From positions 1 through 64,000 of the forward strand of contig JAHIQI010000042.1 in the NCBI GenBank assembly GCA_018902755.1: DNA of 64,000 bases, written 5' to 3'. The DNA is from Pseudomonadota bacterium. GTDB lineage: Bacteria > Desulfobacterota > Desulfarculia > Desulfarculales > Desulfarculaceae. A program made the translations under genes and the position numbers. Shown one piece after another: positions 7,773 to 15,656 of the stretch. Numbering within the stretch: position 1 is the first letter of the stretch; each line of letters opens with the position of its first letter. The notes beneath the pieces were generated by a model. The model saw only the letters and a list, made by a program, of their open reading frames with translations, searched no databases and was not told the origin of the DNA.

Positions 7773-9587
7773 TTAATCCTCGCTCATGCGGCGGCTAACC
7801 TCGCGGTGATAGGCGGCATTGACCTCGGAGTGGTCCAGCATGCCCAGGATGCGTTGCCGGCCGTCCTCTTGCCCCACCACCGGCAACTGGCCGTAGCCGC
7901 TCTCCAAAAAGACCAGCAGGGCGTCGTAGAGGCTCTGGTCCAGGCTGAGGCTGGCCGGAGGGGTGCACAGTTCGCCCACCACCACTAGGTCCTTGAGGGC
8001 GTCCTCGAAGATCACGGTGCGGATATTGGTCATGGAAAGCAGGCCGATCATGGTGCCCTGGCTGTCGGTGACCGGGAACACCGCCTGGCCGCTGGCCGCC
8101 ACCGCCTGGCGCAGCTTGCCGAAGGGAGTGGCGGCGGACAGGGTGTGGAAGTCCTTGTCCGGCTTGAACACCTGGCCCACGGTGAGTTCTTCCATGACGT
8201 TCACCGTCAGGTCGCCCTGGTGAGCCGGGGACTGGAACTTGTTGGCCACCTGCTTTTCGTAAATGCTGCTGCCCCGGTTGAACAGGATTGCGATGACCGA
8301 CACCAGCATCAGGGGGGGCAGCAGGGCGTAGGACTGGGTCATCTCGGTGACCATGATCAGAGCGCCCAGGGGAGCCTTGGCCGCGCCGGAGAAAAAGGCG
8401 GCCATGCCCACCAGCACGTAGGCCCCCGGCTGGGTGACCACCTCGGGGAAGAGCATGTGCCCCACCTGGCCCACCACCCCGCCGATCATGCCGCCGATGA
8501 ACAGGGTGGGGCCGAACACCCCGCCGCTGCCTCCGGAGCCGATGGTCAGGCTGGTGGTGGCGATCTTGGCCGAGGCGGCCAGGCACATCACCAGGATGCT
8601 CAGTTGGCCGTAAATGGCCATCTGCAAATAGCCGTAGCCGCCGCCGATGGCCTGGGGCACGAACAGGGCGATGGCCCCCACCCCCAGGCCGCCCAGCATG
8701 GGGCGGAAATGCTTGGGAATGGTCAGGCGGCGGAAGGCGTCGCGGGTGCTGTAGAACACCTTGACGTACAGCCCGCCCACCGGGGCGCACACCAGGCCCA
8801 GCACCGCGAAGATTGCCAACTGGCGCGGGTCGTGGGCCACGAAGCCCGGCGTGGCGAAGATGGGGTCAAAGCCGAAGACGAAGGTGAAGATGGAAAAGGC
8901 GATGACCGAGCTGATGACGCAGGGGATGATGGCTTCGCTCTCGAAGTCCTCGCGGTAGAGCACCTCGACGCTGGTGATGGCCGCGCCCAGAGGGGCTCGG
9001 AAGATGGCTCCCAAGCCGCCGGCGCAACCGGCCAGCATGAAGATGCGCCGCTCCTGCACCGACAACTTGAGCAGGCGCGACACCCAGGAGCCGAACCCGG
9101 CCCCGATCTGGGCGATGGGGCCCTCGCGCCCGGCCGAGCCGCCGGTGGACAGGGTCACGATGGAGGCGAAGGCTTTGACAAAGGGCACCCTGGTGCGGAT
9201 GAAGCCCTTTAAATTGTGGAAGGCCGAGATCATGGCGTCCATGCCGTGACCCTCGGCCTCTGGTGCGAAAGTGTAGACCACCAGGCCGGAGATGAGCCCG
9301 CCGATGGCCGGGATCAGAAACAAGAGCCAGGGCCGGTAGGGGGTGGTGGCCACCAGGTGCACCAACCGCTCGCCGGCCGGTTCCGGTGCCGGGGCCCCGG
9401 CCAAATAGGCCAGGCAGAACCAGCGGAACCATTCCAGGGCGACGAAAAAGGCGATGGCTCCCAGTCCCGAAACCGCTCCGATTAGTATGCTAATGGCTAT
9501 GCGCCGGGTAGGGTCTTGACGGTAAAACGCCATCAAATCGGTGAGGTGAAAGATGGAGCGCTTGTTTTTGACGGCCGCTGGGTTCAT
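7773..9587 (-). CDS. CLC-type chloride channel/antiporter with CBS domains
   Basis: A 604-aa integral membrane protein of the CLC family with about ten hydrophobic segments. GREGPIAQIGAG carries the gating glutamate and GSGGSGGVFGPTLFIGG is the anion-path signature. A C-terminal pair of CBS domains (about residues 455-590) is likely to bind adenine nucleotides. The usual GSGIP loop, whose serine coordinates the central anion in E. coli ClcA, reads EGHGMDA here, as in other CBS-fused prokaryotic CLCs, so ion selectivity cannot be assumed. It ends 66 bp before ispDF and is divergent from the PhoB-like gene. Confidence 0.92.
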   Translation of the reverse strand: MNPAAVKNKRSIFHLTDLMAFYRQDPTRRIAISILIGAVSGLGAIAFFVALEWFRWFCLAYLAGAPAPEPAGERLVHLVATTPYRPWLLFLIPAIGGLISGLVVYTFAPEAEGHGMDAMISAFHNLKGFIRTRVPFVKAFASIVTLSTGGSAGREGPIAQIGAGFGSWVSRLLKLSVQERRIFMLAGCAGGLGAIFRAPLGAAITSVEVLYREDFESEAIIPCVISSVIAFSIFTFVFGFDPIFATPGFVAHDPRQLAIFAVLGLVCAPVGGLYVKVFYSTRDAFRRLTIPKHFRPMLGGLGVGAIALFVPQAIGGGYGYLQMAIYGQLSILVMCLAASAKIATTSLTIGSGGSGGVFGPTLFIGGMIGGVVGQVGHMLFPEVVTQPGAYVLVGMAAFFSGAAKAPLGALIMVTEMTQSYALLPPLMLVSVIAILFNRGSSIYEKQVANKFQSPAHQGDLTVNVMEELTVGQVFKPDKDFHTLSAATPFGKLRQAVAASGQAVFPVTDSQGTMIGLLSMTNIRTVIFEDALKDLVVVGELCTPPASLSLDQSLYDALLVFLESGYGQLPVVGQEDGRQRILGMLDHSEVNAAYHREVSRRMSED

Positions 9588-9756
9588 CGCTTAGGGGCCT
9601 CTTTGGTTATCTGGCGGATACAACAGCGAAAAATACCACCGCCAAGGCATATGTCAACGCAGTTACATTACAGTCTGCCCTATTGCCAAGCATTGTTACA
9701 AAGGTTAGGGTGATAGAAGTGGTTGGAGTTTGTAAGTTTTTCCCTGGAGAGTGTAA

Positions 9757-10446
9757 ATGGCCAAGGCTACGGTTTTGGTGGTCGAGGACGAAAAAGACAT
9801 CCTCGACGTCGTTGATTTCAACCTGCGCCAGGCGGGATACCGGGTGCTCAAGGCCACCGACGGGGCCGAAGGCCTGCGTTTGGCCAAACACGAGAACCCG
9901 GACTTGGTGGTCCTGGACCTCATGCTGCCGGGCATGGACGGCAAGGAAGTTTGCCGCCGCCTCAAGGCCGGGGAAGACACCAGAGGCATACCGGTGCTCA
10001 TCCTCACCGCCCTGTCCGGCGAAACCGACCGCATCATCGGCTTCGAGATCGGGGCCGACGACTATTTGACCAAGCCCTTCAGCCCCCGGGAGCTGGCGCT
10101 GAGAGTGCAAGCCATCCTGCGCCGCAGCCAGGAGCCGGTGGTGGACACCGGCCATCTGGAGATAGCCGGGCTCAGCATAGACCCCGAGCGCCACATGGCC
10201 CAGGCCGGTGACGAGGAACTGGACCTAACTGCCACTGAATTCAAGCTGTTGCACTACCTGGCCGCCCACGCGGGCAAGGTGCAGACCCGTGAAATACTGC
10301 TTTCCAGAGTGTGGGGATACGCCTACGAGGGCTACGCCCGCACCGTGGACACCCATATCCGCCGTTTGCGCAAAAAGCTGGGTCTGTTGGCCTACCGCAT
10401 CGAGACGGTGCGCGGCATCGGCTACCGCTTCCGGGAGGAACGGTGA
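9757..10446 (+). CDS. OmpR/PhoB-family response regulator
   Basis: A 229-aa transcription factor with a receiver domain (1-120; acidic EDE pocket, phospho-acceptor D54 in VVLDLMLPGMDG, the T/S in ILTALS and lysine in TKPFSP) and a winged-helix OmpR-type DNA-binding domain (~130-227; TATEFKLLHYLAAHAG, RTVDTHIRRLRKKLG). The ATG follows GGAGAG. It overlaps the sensor kinase gene by GTGA, so the two form a unit. The overall match to PhoB of PhoB/PhoR is good, but no phosphate-uptake genes are nearby and I cannot define a Pho box, so the stimulus is left open. Confidence 0.93.
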   Translation: MAKATVLVVEDEKDILDVVDFNLRQAGYRVLKATDGAEGLRLAKHENPDLVVLDLMLPGMDGKEVCRRLKAGEDTRGIPVLILTALSGETDRIIGFEIGADDYLTKPFSPRELALRVQAILRRSQEPVVDTGHLEIAGLSIDPERHMAQAGDEELDLTATEFKLLHYLAAHAGKVQTREILLSRVWGYAYEGYARTVDTHIRRLRKKLGLLAYRIETVRGIGYRFREER

Positions 10447-12236
10447 AAGCGCGTCTAAGCTTCCAAGGCTGGATATTGGGGGGCTGCCTGGTGGTGGTGG
10501 TGTGCACCCTGGTATTCGTGGCCGTGGTCATGGAGCGCTCGCTGAGCAGCCACATGCTGGAGCTGGTGCGCAGCTCCATGCAGCGGGAGATCCTCACCGT
10601 GCGCGAGGTGGTGCGCGACCGTTGGCATCCCGGCGAAGGAGTACGCGCCGGTGACAAGCTGGCCGACGAGTTGGGCCGCATCGTGGGGGCCAGGGTTACC
10701 CTCATCACCCCCCAGGGCAAGGTCGTGGGCGACAGCCAGATGTCCCGGGACAAGGTCCCGGAGATGGTCAACCACGCCGACCGTCCCGAGATAGTCCAGG
10801 CCATGAAAGAAGGCGAGGGCTCGGCGGTGCGCTACAGCTCCACCCTGGGGCTGGACCTGATGTACACCGCCCTGCGCATGGACGGGCCGGGGGATGAAAC
10901 CCTTTTGGTTCGCCTGGCTTTGCCGCTGAGCCAGGTGCAGCAGGCGCTCAGCCGCACCAGGGGCCTGGTGCTGTGGGCGGTGTTCCTTGGCGTGCTGCTT
11001 TCCGTCGGGGTGGCCTACCTGGTGGCCCGCAGCCTCAGCCGACCGGTGCAGCAGCTCACTCGCACCGCGGCCAGCATCGCCTCCGGCGACCTCTCTCGGC
11101 GCTTCACCCGCTACCCCCGCCACGAGATAGGCGAGTTGGGCCGGGCCTTTGACCAGATGGCCGATAACCTGCAAAGCACCATCAACGACATCACCCACTC
11201 CCGCGACCGTCTGGAGGCCATCCTCAGGGGCATGGTGGAGGGGGTGCTGGTCATCGACAACGACGGCCAAGTGCTCTTGGCCAACCGGGCGCTGATGAAA
11301 ATGCTGGAGCTCAAGTCGGTGCCCCCCGGACGCCTGCCCTCGGAGATCATCCGCAACGCCGACCTGCTGGAGGCCCTGGACGAGGCCCGGGCGGGGCGGG
11401 AGTACGTGTGGCGCGAGATCCAGACCCTGGGCAACACGCCGCGCTTTTTGGAGGCCCACGTGGTGCGCATCTCCAACGAGGCCGCCGGGCCGGGCATGGT
11501 CTGCGTGCTGCACGACATCACCGAGCGCAAACGCCTGGAAAAAACCCGGCGCGACCTGGTGGCCAACGTCTCCCACGAGCTGCGCACCCCGCTCACCGCG
11601 GTGCGCGGCGCGGCCGAAACCCTCTTGGACGGCGCCCTGGACAGCCCCCAATACGCCAGCCACTTCGCCGAGCTGATCCTGCGCCAAAGCCACCGCCTGG
11701 AGCGCCTGGTGCAGGACCTCATGGAGCTGGCCCGCCTGGAGTCCGGCGAATCGCCGCCGCGCCTCAGGCCCATCGACGCGGCCGAGTTGACCGATTCGGT
11801 GCTGGAGGGGGTGATCGACCTGGCCCAGGCCCAGGGCATAGAGCTGGAGCGCCGCCTGCCCCGGGAGCCCCTGGTGTTCGCGGCCGACGCCCGCCAGGTG
11901 GAGCAGGCGGTCCTGAACCTGCTGGACAACGCCATCAAATACTCCGGCCAGGGGGGCCGGGTGACCCTGGCCATGGAGGAAAAGAACGACGAGGTGGTGA
12001 TCAGCGTGAGCGACACCGGCCCCGGCATCGCCGCCGAGTTTCTGCCCCGCCTGTTCGAGCGCTTCTACCGGGTGGACACCAACCGCTCCCGGGAGATGGG
12101 CGGCACCGGCCTGGGGCTGGCTATTGTCAAACACATCGCCCAGGTGCATCATGGCCGGGTGGAGGTGTCCAGCGCCCCTGGTCAGGGCAGCACTTTCCGC
12201 TTTATCCTACCCCTGGTGGAAGTGGAGGACGCATGA
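10443..12236 (+). CDS. PhoR-like membrane sensor histidine kinase
   Basis: Start is a GTG at 10443 overlapping the regulator's TGA; the same frame is open upstream but is shadow sequence. The 597-aa product has TM1 (~8-30), an extracytoplasmic sensor region (~31-160), TM2 (~163-185), HAMP (~186-240), a PAS domain (~245-355), HisKA with H378 in SHELRTPLTAVRGAAETL, and HATPase_c with the N box NLLDNAIKYS, DTGPGIAAEF and GTGLGLAIVKH. This is the PhoR/VicK layout and all catalytic motifs are intact. It should phosphorylate the adjacent response regulator. The deacetylase gene follows after 22 bp, suggesting that the operon continues. Confidence 0.93.
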   Translation: MKARLSFQGWILGGCLVVVVCTLVFVAVVMERSLSSHMLELVRSSMQREILTVREVVRDRWHPGEGVRAGDKLADELGRIVGARVTLITPQGKVVGDSQMSRDKVPEMVNHADRPEIVQAMKEGEGSAVRYSSTLGLDLMYTALRMDGPGDETLLVRLALPLSQVQQALSRTRGLVLWAVFLGVLLSVGVAYLVARSLSRPVQQLTRTAASIASGDLSRRFTRYPRHEIGELGRAFDQMADNLQSTINDITHSRDRLEAILRGMVEGVLVIDNDGQVLLANRALMKMLELKSVPPGRLPSEIIRNADLLEALDEARAGREYVWREIQTLGNTPRFLEAHVVRISNEAAGPGMVCVLHDITERKRLEKTRRDLVANVSHELRTPLTAVRGAAETLLDGALDSPQYASHFAELILRQSHRLERLVQDLMELARLESGESPPRLRPIDAAELTDSVLEGVIDLAQAQGIELERRLPREPLVFAADARQVEQAVLNLLDNAIKYSGQGGRVTLAMEEKNDEVVISVSDTGPGIAAEFLPRLFERFYRVDTNRSREMGGTGLGLAIVKHIAQVHHGRVEVSSAPGQGSTFRFILPLVEVEDA

Positions 12237-12258
12237 TCCCCAGCGGCGGAGTCTAGGC

Positions 12259-13296
12259 ATGCTGCCCCCCCTGGACATCGGCATAATCCGCGACGAGAGG
12301 TTCTTGCATCACCAAACCGGGCTGTCTCACCCCGAGGCGCCCCAACGCCTGGCCGTGGTGCACCGGATGCTGGACTACGACTTCGCCGCCGCCTTCAGCG
12401 AGCGCCCGGCCGAGCCGGCCACCCTGGAACAGGTGGAGGCCCTGCACACCCCCGACTACATCCGCATGGTCATCGCCACCGCCCGGCGGCGCTTCACCAA
12501 CCTGGCCGCCGACACCACGGCCAGCTCGGAGAGCTGCTTCACCTCTTTCCTGGCGGCCGGGGCCTGTATCCGCGGGTCCAGGGAACTGTTGGCCGGGGAC
12601 TTTCAGGCCGCGCTGGCCCTGGTGCGCCCCCCCGGCCACCACGCCCAGCCCGCCAAGGCCGAGGGCTTTTGCATCCTAAACAACCTGGGCATCACCGCCC
12701 TGGAGCTGCTGCGCCGCGGGCTCAGGCGCATCCTCATCGTGGACTGGGACCTGCACCACGGCAACGGCCTGCAAAAGGTCTTTTACAACTCGCCGGAGGT
12801 GTTTTACTTTTCCAGCCACCACCTGATGTCCTATCCCCACACCGGCGACTGGGAAGAGACCGGGACCGGGCCCGGCGAGGGCTACACCCTGAATCTCTGC
12901 CTGCCCCCCGGCGCGGACGACAACGACGTGGTGGAGCTGTACCGCCAACTCCTGCCCTCGGTGGTGGAGCGCTACCGGCCCCAGATAATCTTGGTGGCCG
13001 CCGGGTTCGACGCCCACCGGGACGACCCCCTGAGCAACCTGAGCATGAGCGCGGCGGGCTTCGGCGCCCTGGGCGGGCTTTTGGCCGATCTGGGCCCGCG
13101 GGGCGGCGGGGCTCCCCTGCTCCTGGCCCTGGAAGGCGGCTACGACCCCACCGACCTGGCCGAATGCCTGCGCCAGGTGCTTCTGGCCTGGCAGGGCGAC
13201 CCCACCATGTTGGAGCGGGCCTCCAGCGACCGGGGGGCCGAGTGGGCGGCGCGAGCCCGGGCGGTGCACCGCCGCTACGGCGTGTGGGTGGATTAG
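12259..13296 (+). CDS. histone deacetylase-family (AcuC/HDAC-like) deacetylase
   Basis: A 345-aa zinc-dependent deacylase of the arginase/HDAC fold. HHQTGLSHPEAPQRL opens the domain. RPPGHHA supplies the tandem catalytic histidines, VDWDLHHGNG the zinc-binding Asp and His, AAGFDAHRDDPL the second zinc Asp, and LEGGYD the transition-state tyrosine. All key residues are present, so the enzyme should be active, on acetyl-lysine protein or on a small acetylated amine or acetoin-type substrate. The ATG at 12259 has GGAG 8 bases upstream. It is followed after 3 bp by an acyl-CoA-synthetase homologue, recalling Bacillus AcuC, which deacetylates Acs. Confidence 0.93.
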   Translation: MLPPLDIGIIRDERFLHHQTGLSHPEAPQRLAVVHRMLDYDFAAAFSERPAEPATLEQVEALHTPDYIRMVIATARRRFTNLAADTTASSESCFTSFLAAGACIRGSRELLAGDFQAALALVRPPGHHAQPAKAEGFCILNNLGITALELLRRGLRRILIVDWDLHHGNGLQKVFYNSPEVFYFSSHHLMSYPHTGDWEETGTGPGEGYTLNLCLPPGADDNDVVELYRQLLPSVVERYRPQIILVAAGFDAHRDDPLSNLSMSAAGFGALGGLLADLGPRGGGAPLLLALEGGYDPTDLAECLRQVLLAWQGDPTMLERASSDRGAEWAARARAVHRRYGVWVD

Positions 13297-13299
13297 GCT

Positions 13300-15015
13300 A
13301 TGGAAAGAGCGCGCATAGCCAGCCGCCAGGAAGGGGCCAACCTTCCCGATTACACGGCGGCCCGCCGCCACTTCTCCTGGAGCCAGTCAGAGGCCGAGTT
13401 TTCCTGGAGCCAAAGCGGGAAGCTGAACATCGCCTTTGAGGCCGTGGACCGCTGGGCCCTGGGCCACAAGGCCGGGCACAGCGCCCTGATCTACGCCCAG
13501 GGCAACGACTCCCAGGCCATAAGCTTCCGCCGCATGCACCGGGAGTCCTGCCGCCTGGCCAACCTACTGACCTCCCTGGGGGTTGAGCAGGGGCAGTGCC
13601 TGGCCATCTTCCTGCCCGCCACGGTGGAAACCTTTTTCATCCAGGCCGCCTGCGCCCGCCTTGGTGTGGCCTACTGCTGCCTTTCGCCCCACCTGACCAA
13701 GGAGCAACTCAAGGACCAGATCGGTTGCCTGATCCCCGCCGCCCTGGTTACCGACCCCATCCTGGGCCAGCGCCTACCCTGGGAGTACCGGCCCGAGGGC
13801 ACCAAGGTGCTCTACACCTGCGAACCGGCCGGGGGCATGGACCCCGGCGACCTGTGCCTGTCCGAGGCCATGCGGGGCCATTCCACCGAGCACCAGCCCT
13901 GCTGGGTGGGGGCGGAGCACCCGCTGTTCATAACCTTCGCCAACTCGCCGGACGGCCCGGCCCGGGGGGTGGTGCACACCCACGGCGACATGGCCGGGCA
14001 ACTGGTCAGCGCCCGCTGGGTGATGGACCTCAAGGAAAAATCGGTGCTGTGGTGCGATCTGGAGCCCTGGGGCATCGCGGCCACGGTCTACGGCACCTGG
14101 GCTCCCTGGCTTTGCGGGGTGACCACCTTGGTGCAGGCCGAGCCCATGCCCGCCTCCACCTGGTACCGCACCGTGGAGGCCTTCGGGGTCACCACCCTCT
14201 ACAGCAGTCCGGAGCGCCTGCGCCAGTTGGCCGAAGCGGGAGACGACCTGCCGGGCCGCTACGACCTTAGCCGCCTGTTGCACCTGGCCACCCTGGGCGA
14301 GCCCCTGGACGCCAAGCTTTTCTTCTGGACCCGCAACCAGCTGGGCCTGCCGCCCCACGACACCTGGTGGTCGGCCATCACCGGCATCATCGCCCTGGCC
14401 AACCTGCCCAGCCTGGACATCCGCCTGGCCTCCTGCGGCAAGCCTCTGCCGGGCATCGAGGCGGCGGTAGTGGACGGCCAGGGACGGCCCCAGACCCTGC
14501 TCACCCTGGGCCAGCTTTCCCTGCGGCCCGACTGGCCCGGCCTGGCCGGGGGCTTCTGGGAGCAGGGGCGCATGGTGCCCCTGAAGCACGACCCCAACCA
14601 GTGGCTCCTCACCGGAGACCTGGCCCTGATCGACGAGGACGGCTACTTCTACATACAAGGGAGGGCCGACGACCTTATCCGGGTGCAGGACCACATGGTG
14701 GGGCCCCACGAGGTGGAGAGCCTGATCATGGCCCATCCGGCGGTGGAGGAGGCGGCGGTGATCGCCCGGCCCGGCCAGGAGTACCGTCCGGTGTTCAAGG
14801 CCTTCGTAATTTTGGCTCCGGGGCGGGCCCCCAGCAGCCAGCTTCGCCGGGAGCTTTTGGACGACACCATCTCCCGCCTGGCCCCCCTGACCCCCTTGGC
14901 CGACCTGGAGTTCGTGGAGACCCTGCCCCGCAACGGGGCCGGGCGTCTGCTGCGCCGGGCGCTCAGGGCGGCTGACCTGGGCCTGCCCTTGGGCGACACC
15001 AGGAATATGGAATAA
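13300..15015 (+). CDS. acyl-CoA synthetase homologue with degenerate catalytic motifs (probable pseudoenzyme)
   Basis: A 571-aa member of the ANL superfamily that aligns along its length with acetyl-CoA synthetases, but with key positions changed. The phosphate-binding loop, normally TSGSTGKPKG, is ANSPDGPARG (214-223). The WWQTETG motif is WWSAITG (356-362), losing the Mg-binding glutamate. SGHRMG is QDHMVG, losing an arginine. The C-terminal RSGK lysine is NGAGR with R549. TGD and GRADD are kept. The frame is intact with normal codon use, so it is a maintained gene. Adenylation activity is doubtful; a regulatory, binding or altered catalytic role is more likely. It starts 3 bp after the deacetylase gene. 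Confidence 0.85.
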   Translation: MERARIASRQEGANLPDYTAARRHFSWSQSEAEFSWSQSGKLNIAFEAVDRWALGHKAGHSALIYAQGNDSQAISFRRMHRESCRLANLLTSLGVEQGQCLAIFLPATVETFFIQAACARLGVAYCCLSPHLTKEQLKDQIGCLIPAALVTDPILGQRLPWEYRPEGTKVLYTCEPAGGMDPGDLCLSEAMRGHSTEHQPCWVGAEHPLFITFANSPDGPARGVVHTHGDMAGQLVSARWVMDLKEKSVLWCDLEPWGIAATVYGTWAPWLCGVTTLVQAEPMPASTWYRTVEAFGVTTLYSSPERLRQLAEAGDDLPGRYDLSRLLHLATLGEPLDAKLFFWTRNQLGLPPHDTWWSAITGIIALANLPSLDIRLASCGKPLPGIEAAVVDGQGRPQTLLTLGQLSLRPDWPGLAGGFWEQGRMVPLKHDPNQWLLTGDLALIDEDGYFYIQGRADDLIRVQDHMVGPHEVESLIMAHPAVEEAAVIARPGQEYRPVFKAFVILAPGRAPSSQLRRELLDDTISRLAPLTPLADLEFVETLPRNGAGRLLRRALRAADLGLPLGDTRNME

Positions 15016-15018
15016 TAC

Positions 15019-15492
15019 TCAGCGCAGGGGATTGTAGGGGTCGCCCTCTTCCAGGCGGCGGCCCAGGGTTTCCCGGGATTCGCCCCGGGGCACCTGGCCC
15101 TCCATTTTGGCGCTGACAACCACCTCGCCGTGCTGGTTGGTGTAGAGCGCCTCGGCCTTGGCCCAGCCGCGCTGGTCCACCGAGGTCACGGTGACGGTGA
15201 TGGTGATGGTATCGCCGAAGAACACCGGCCGCCGGAAGCTAAACTCCATGGCCGTGGCCAGCCAGGCCAACTGACCACCCACCTCGCAAACCATGCCCGC
15301 GGTCAAAAGCCCGTGCAGAATCAGCTGGGGAAAACCCTTGGTGCCCGCGAACTCCTCGTCGTAGTGCACCGGGTTGTAGTCCTTGGTCAGGTGGCCGAAG
15401 GCCTCGGTCTCTTCCCGGCTGAAGGTGCGGGTCACGCTGAACACGTCACCGGCTTGTATGCCCTGGGCGGCCTTTTCACGCATGCGGCTCAT
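15019..15492 (-). CDS. MaoC-family (R)-specific enoyl-CoA hydratase-like protein
   Basis: A 157-aa single hot-dog-domain protein. The 'hydratase 2' signature is present as TKDYNPVHYDEEFA, carrying the catalytic Asp and His, followed by the ILHGLLTAGM helix. Such proteins hydrate trans-2-enoyl-CoA to (R)-3-hydroxyacyl-CoA and act as dimers in the cytosol, although some members act on other thioesters. The ATG at 15492 follows AGGAG with 5-base spacing. The gene converges on the synthetase homologue with only 3 bp between stop codons and no terminator visible between them. Confidence 0.88.
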   Translation of the reverse strand: MSRMREKAAQGIQAGDVFSVTRTFSREETEAFGHLTKDYNPVHYDEEFAGTKGFPQLILHGLLTAGMVCEVGGQLAWLATAMEFSFRRPVFFGDTITITVTVTSVDQRGWAKAEALYTNQHGEVVVSAKMEGQVPRGESRETLGRRLEEGDPYNPLR

Positions 15493-15604
15493 GATCTCTC
15501 CTAGAGGTGGGCTGGCCCGCCCAGCATAGCCATACCGGACCCCTGGGGCAAGCGGCGGATTGGTTCGAGCCGTATCATCGGGATTATCTATTTTATTTAA
15601 GTTT

Positions 15605-15619
15605 TATTATCGGATAATA
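15605..15619. promoter_or_regulatory. 15-bp perfect palindrome upstream of apgM
   Basis: TATTATC-G-GATAATA is a perfect inverted repeat with 7-bp arms, placed 38 bp before the apgM start in an unusually AT-rich stretch (about 15575-15635) between two divergent genes. Symmetry, position and size fit a dimeric repressor operator. No cognate regulator is identifiable in the window. Confidence 0.35.
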
Positions 15620-15656
15620 GAATAAGTAGGCAGTCTATATGGGGGAGTCCGCGACC

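Noticed and set aside
13300..15015. Calling the synthetase homologue a pseudogene
   Set aside because: The frame is uninterrupted over 571 codons, the scaffold motifs TGD and GRADD are preserved and codon use is normal, so it looks like a maintained protein with altered function and not decay.
15560..15580. tRNA-like GGTTCGAG string
   Set aside because: No acceptor, D or anticodon stem can be drawn around it; it lies in a promoter region.
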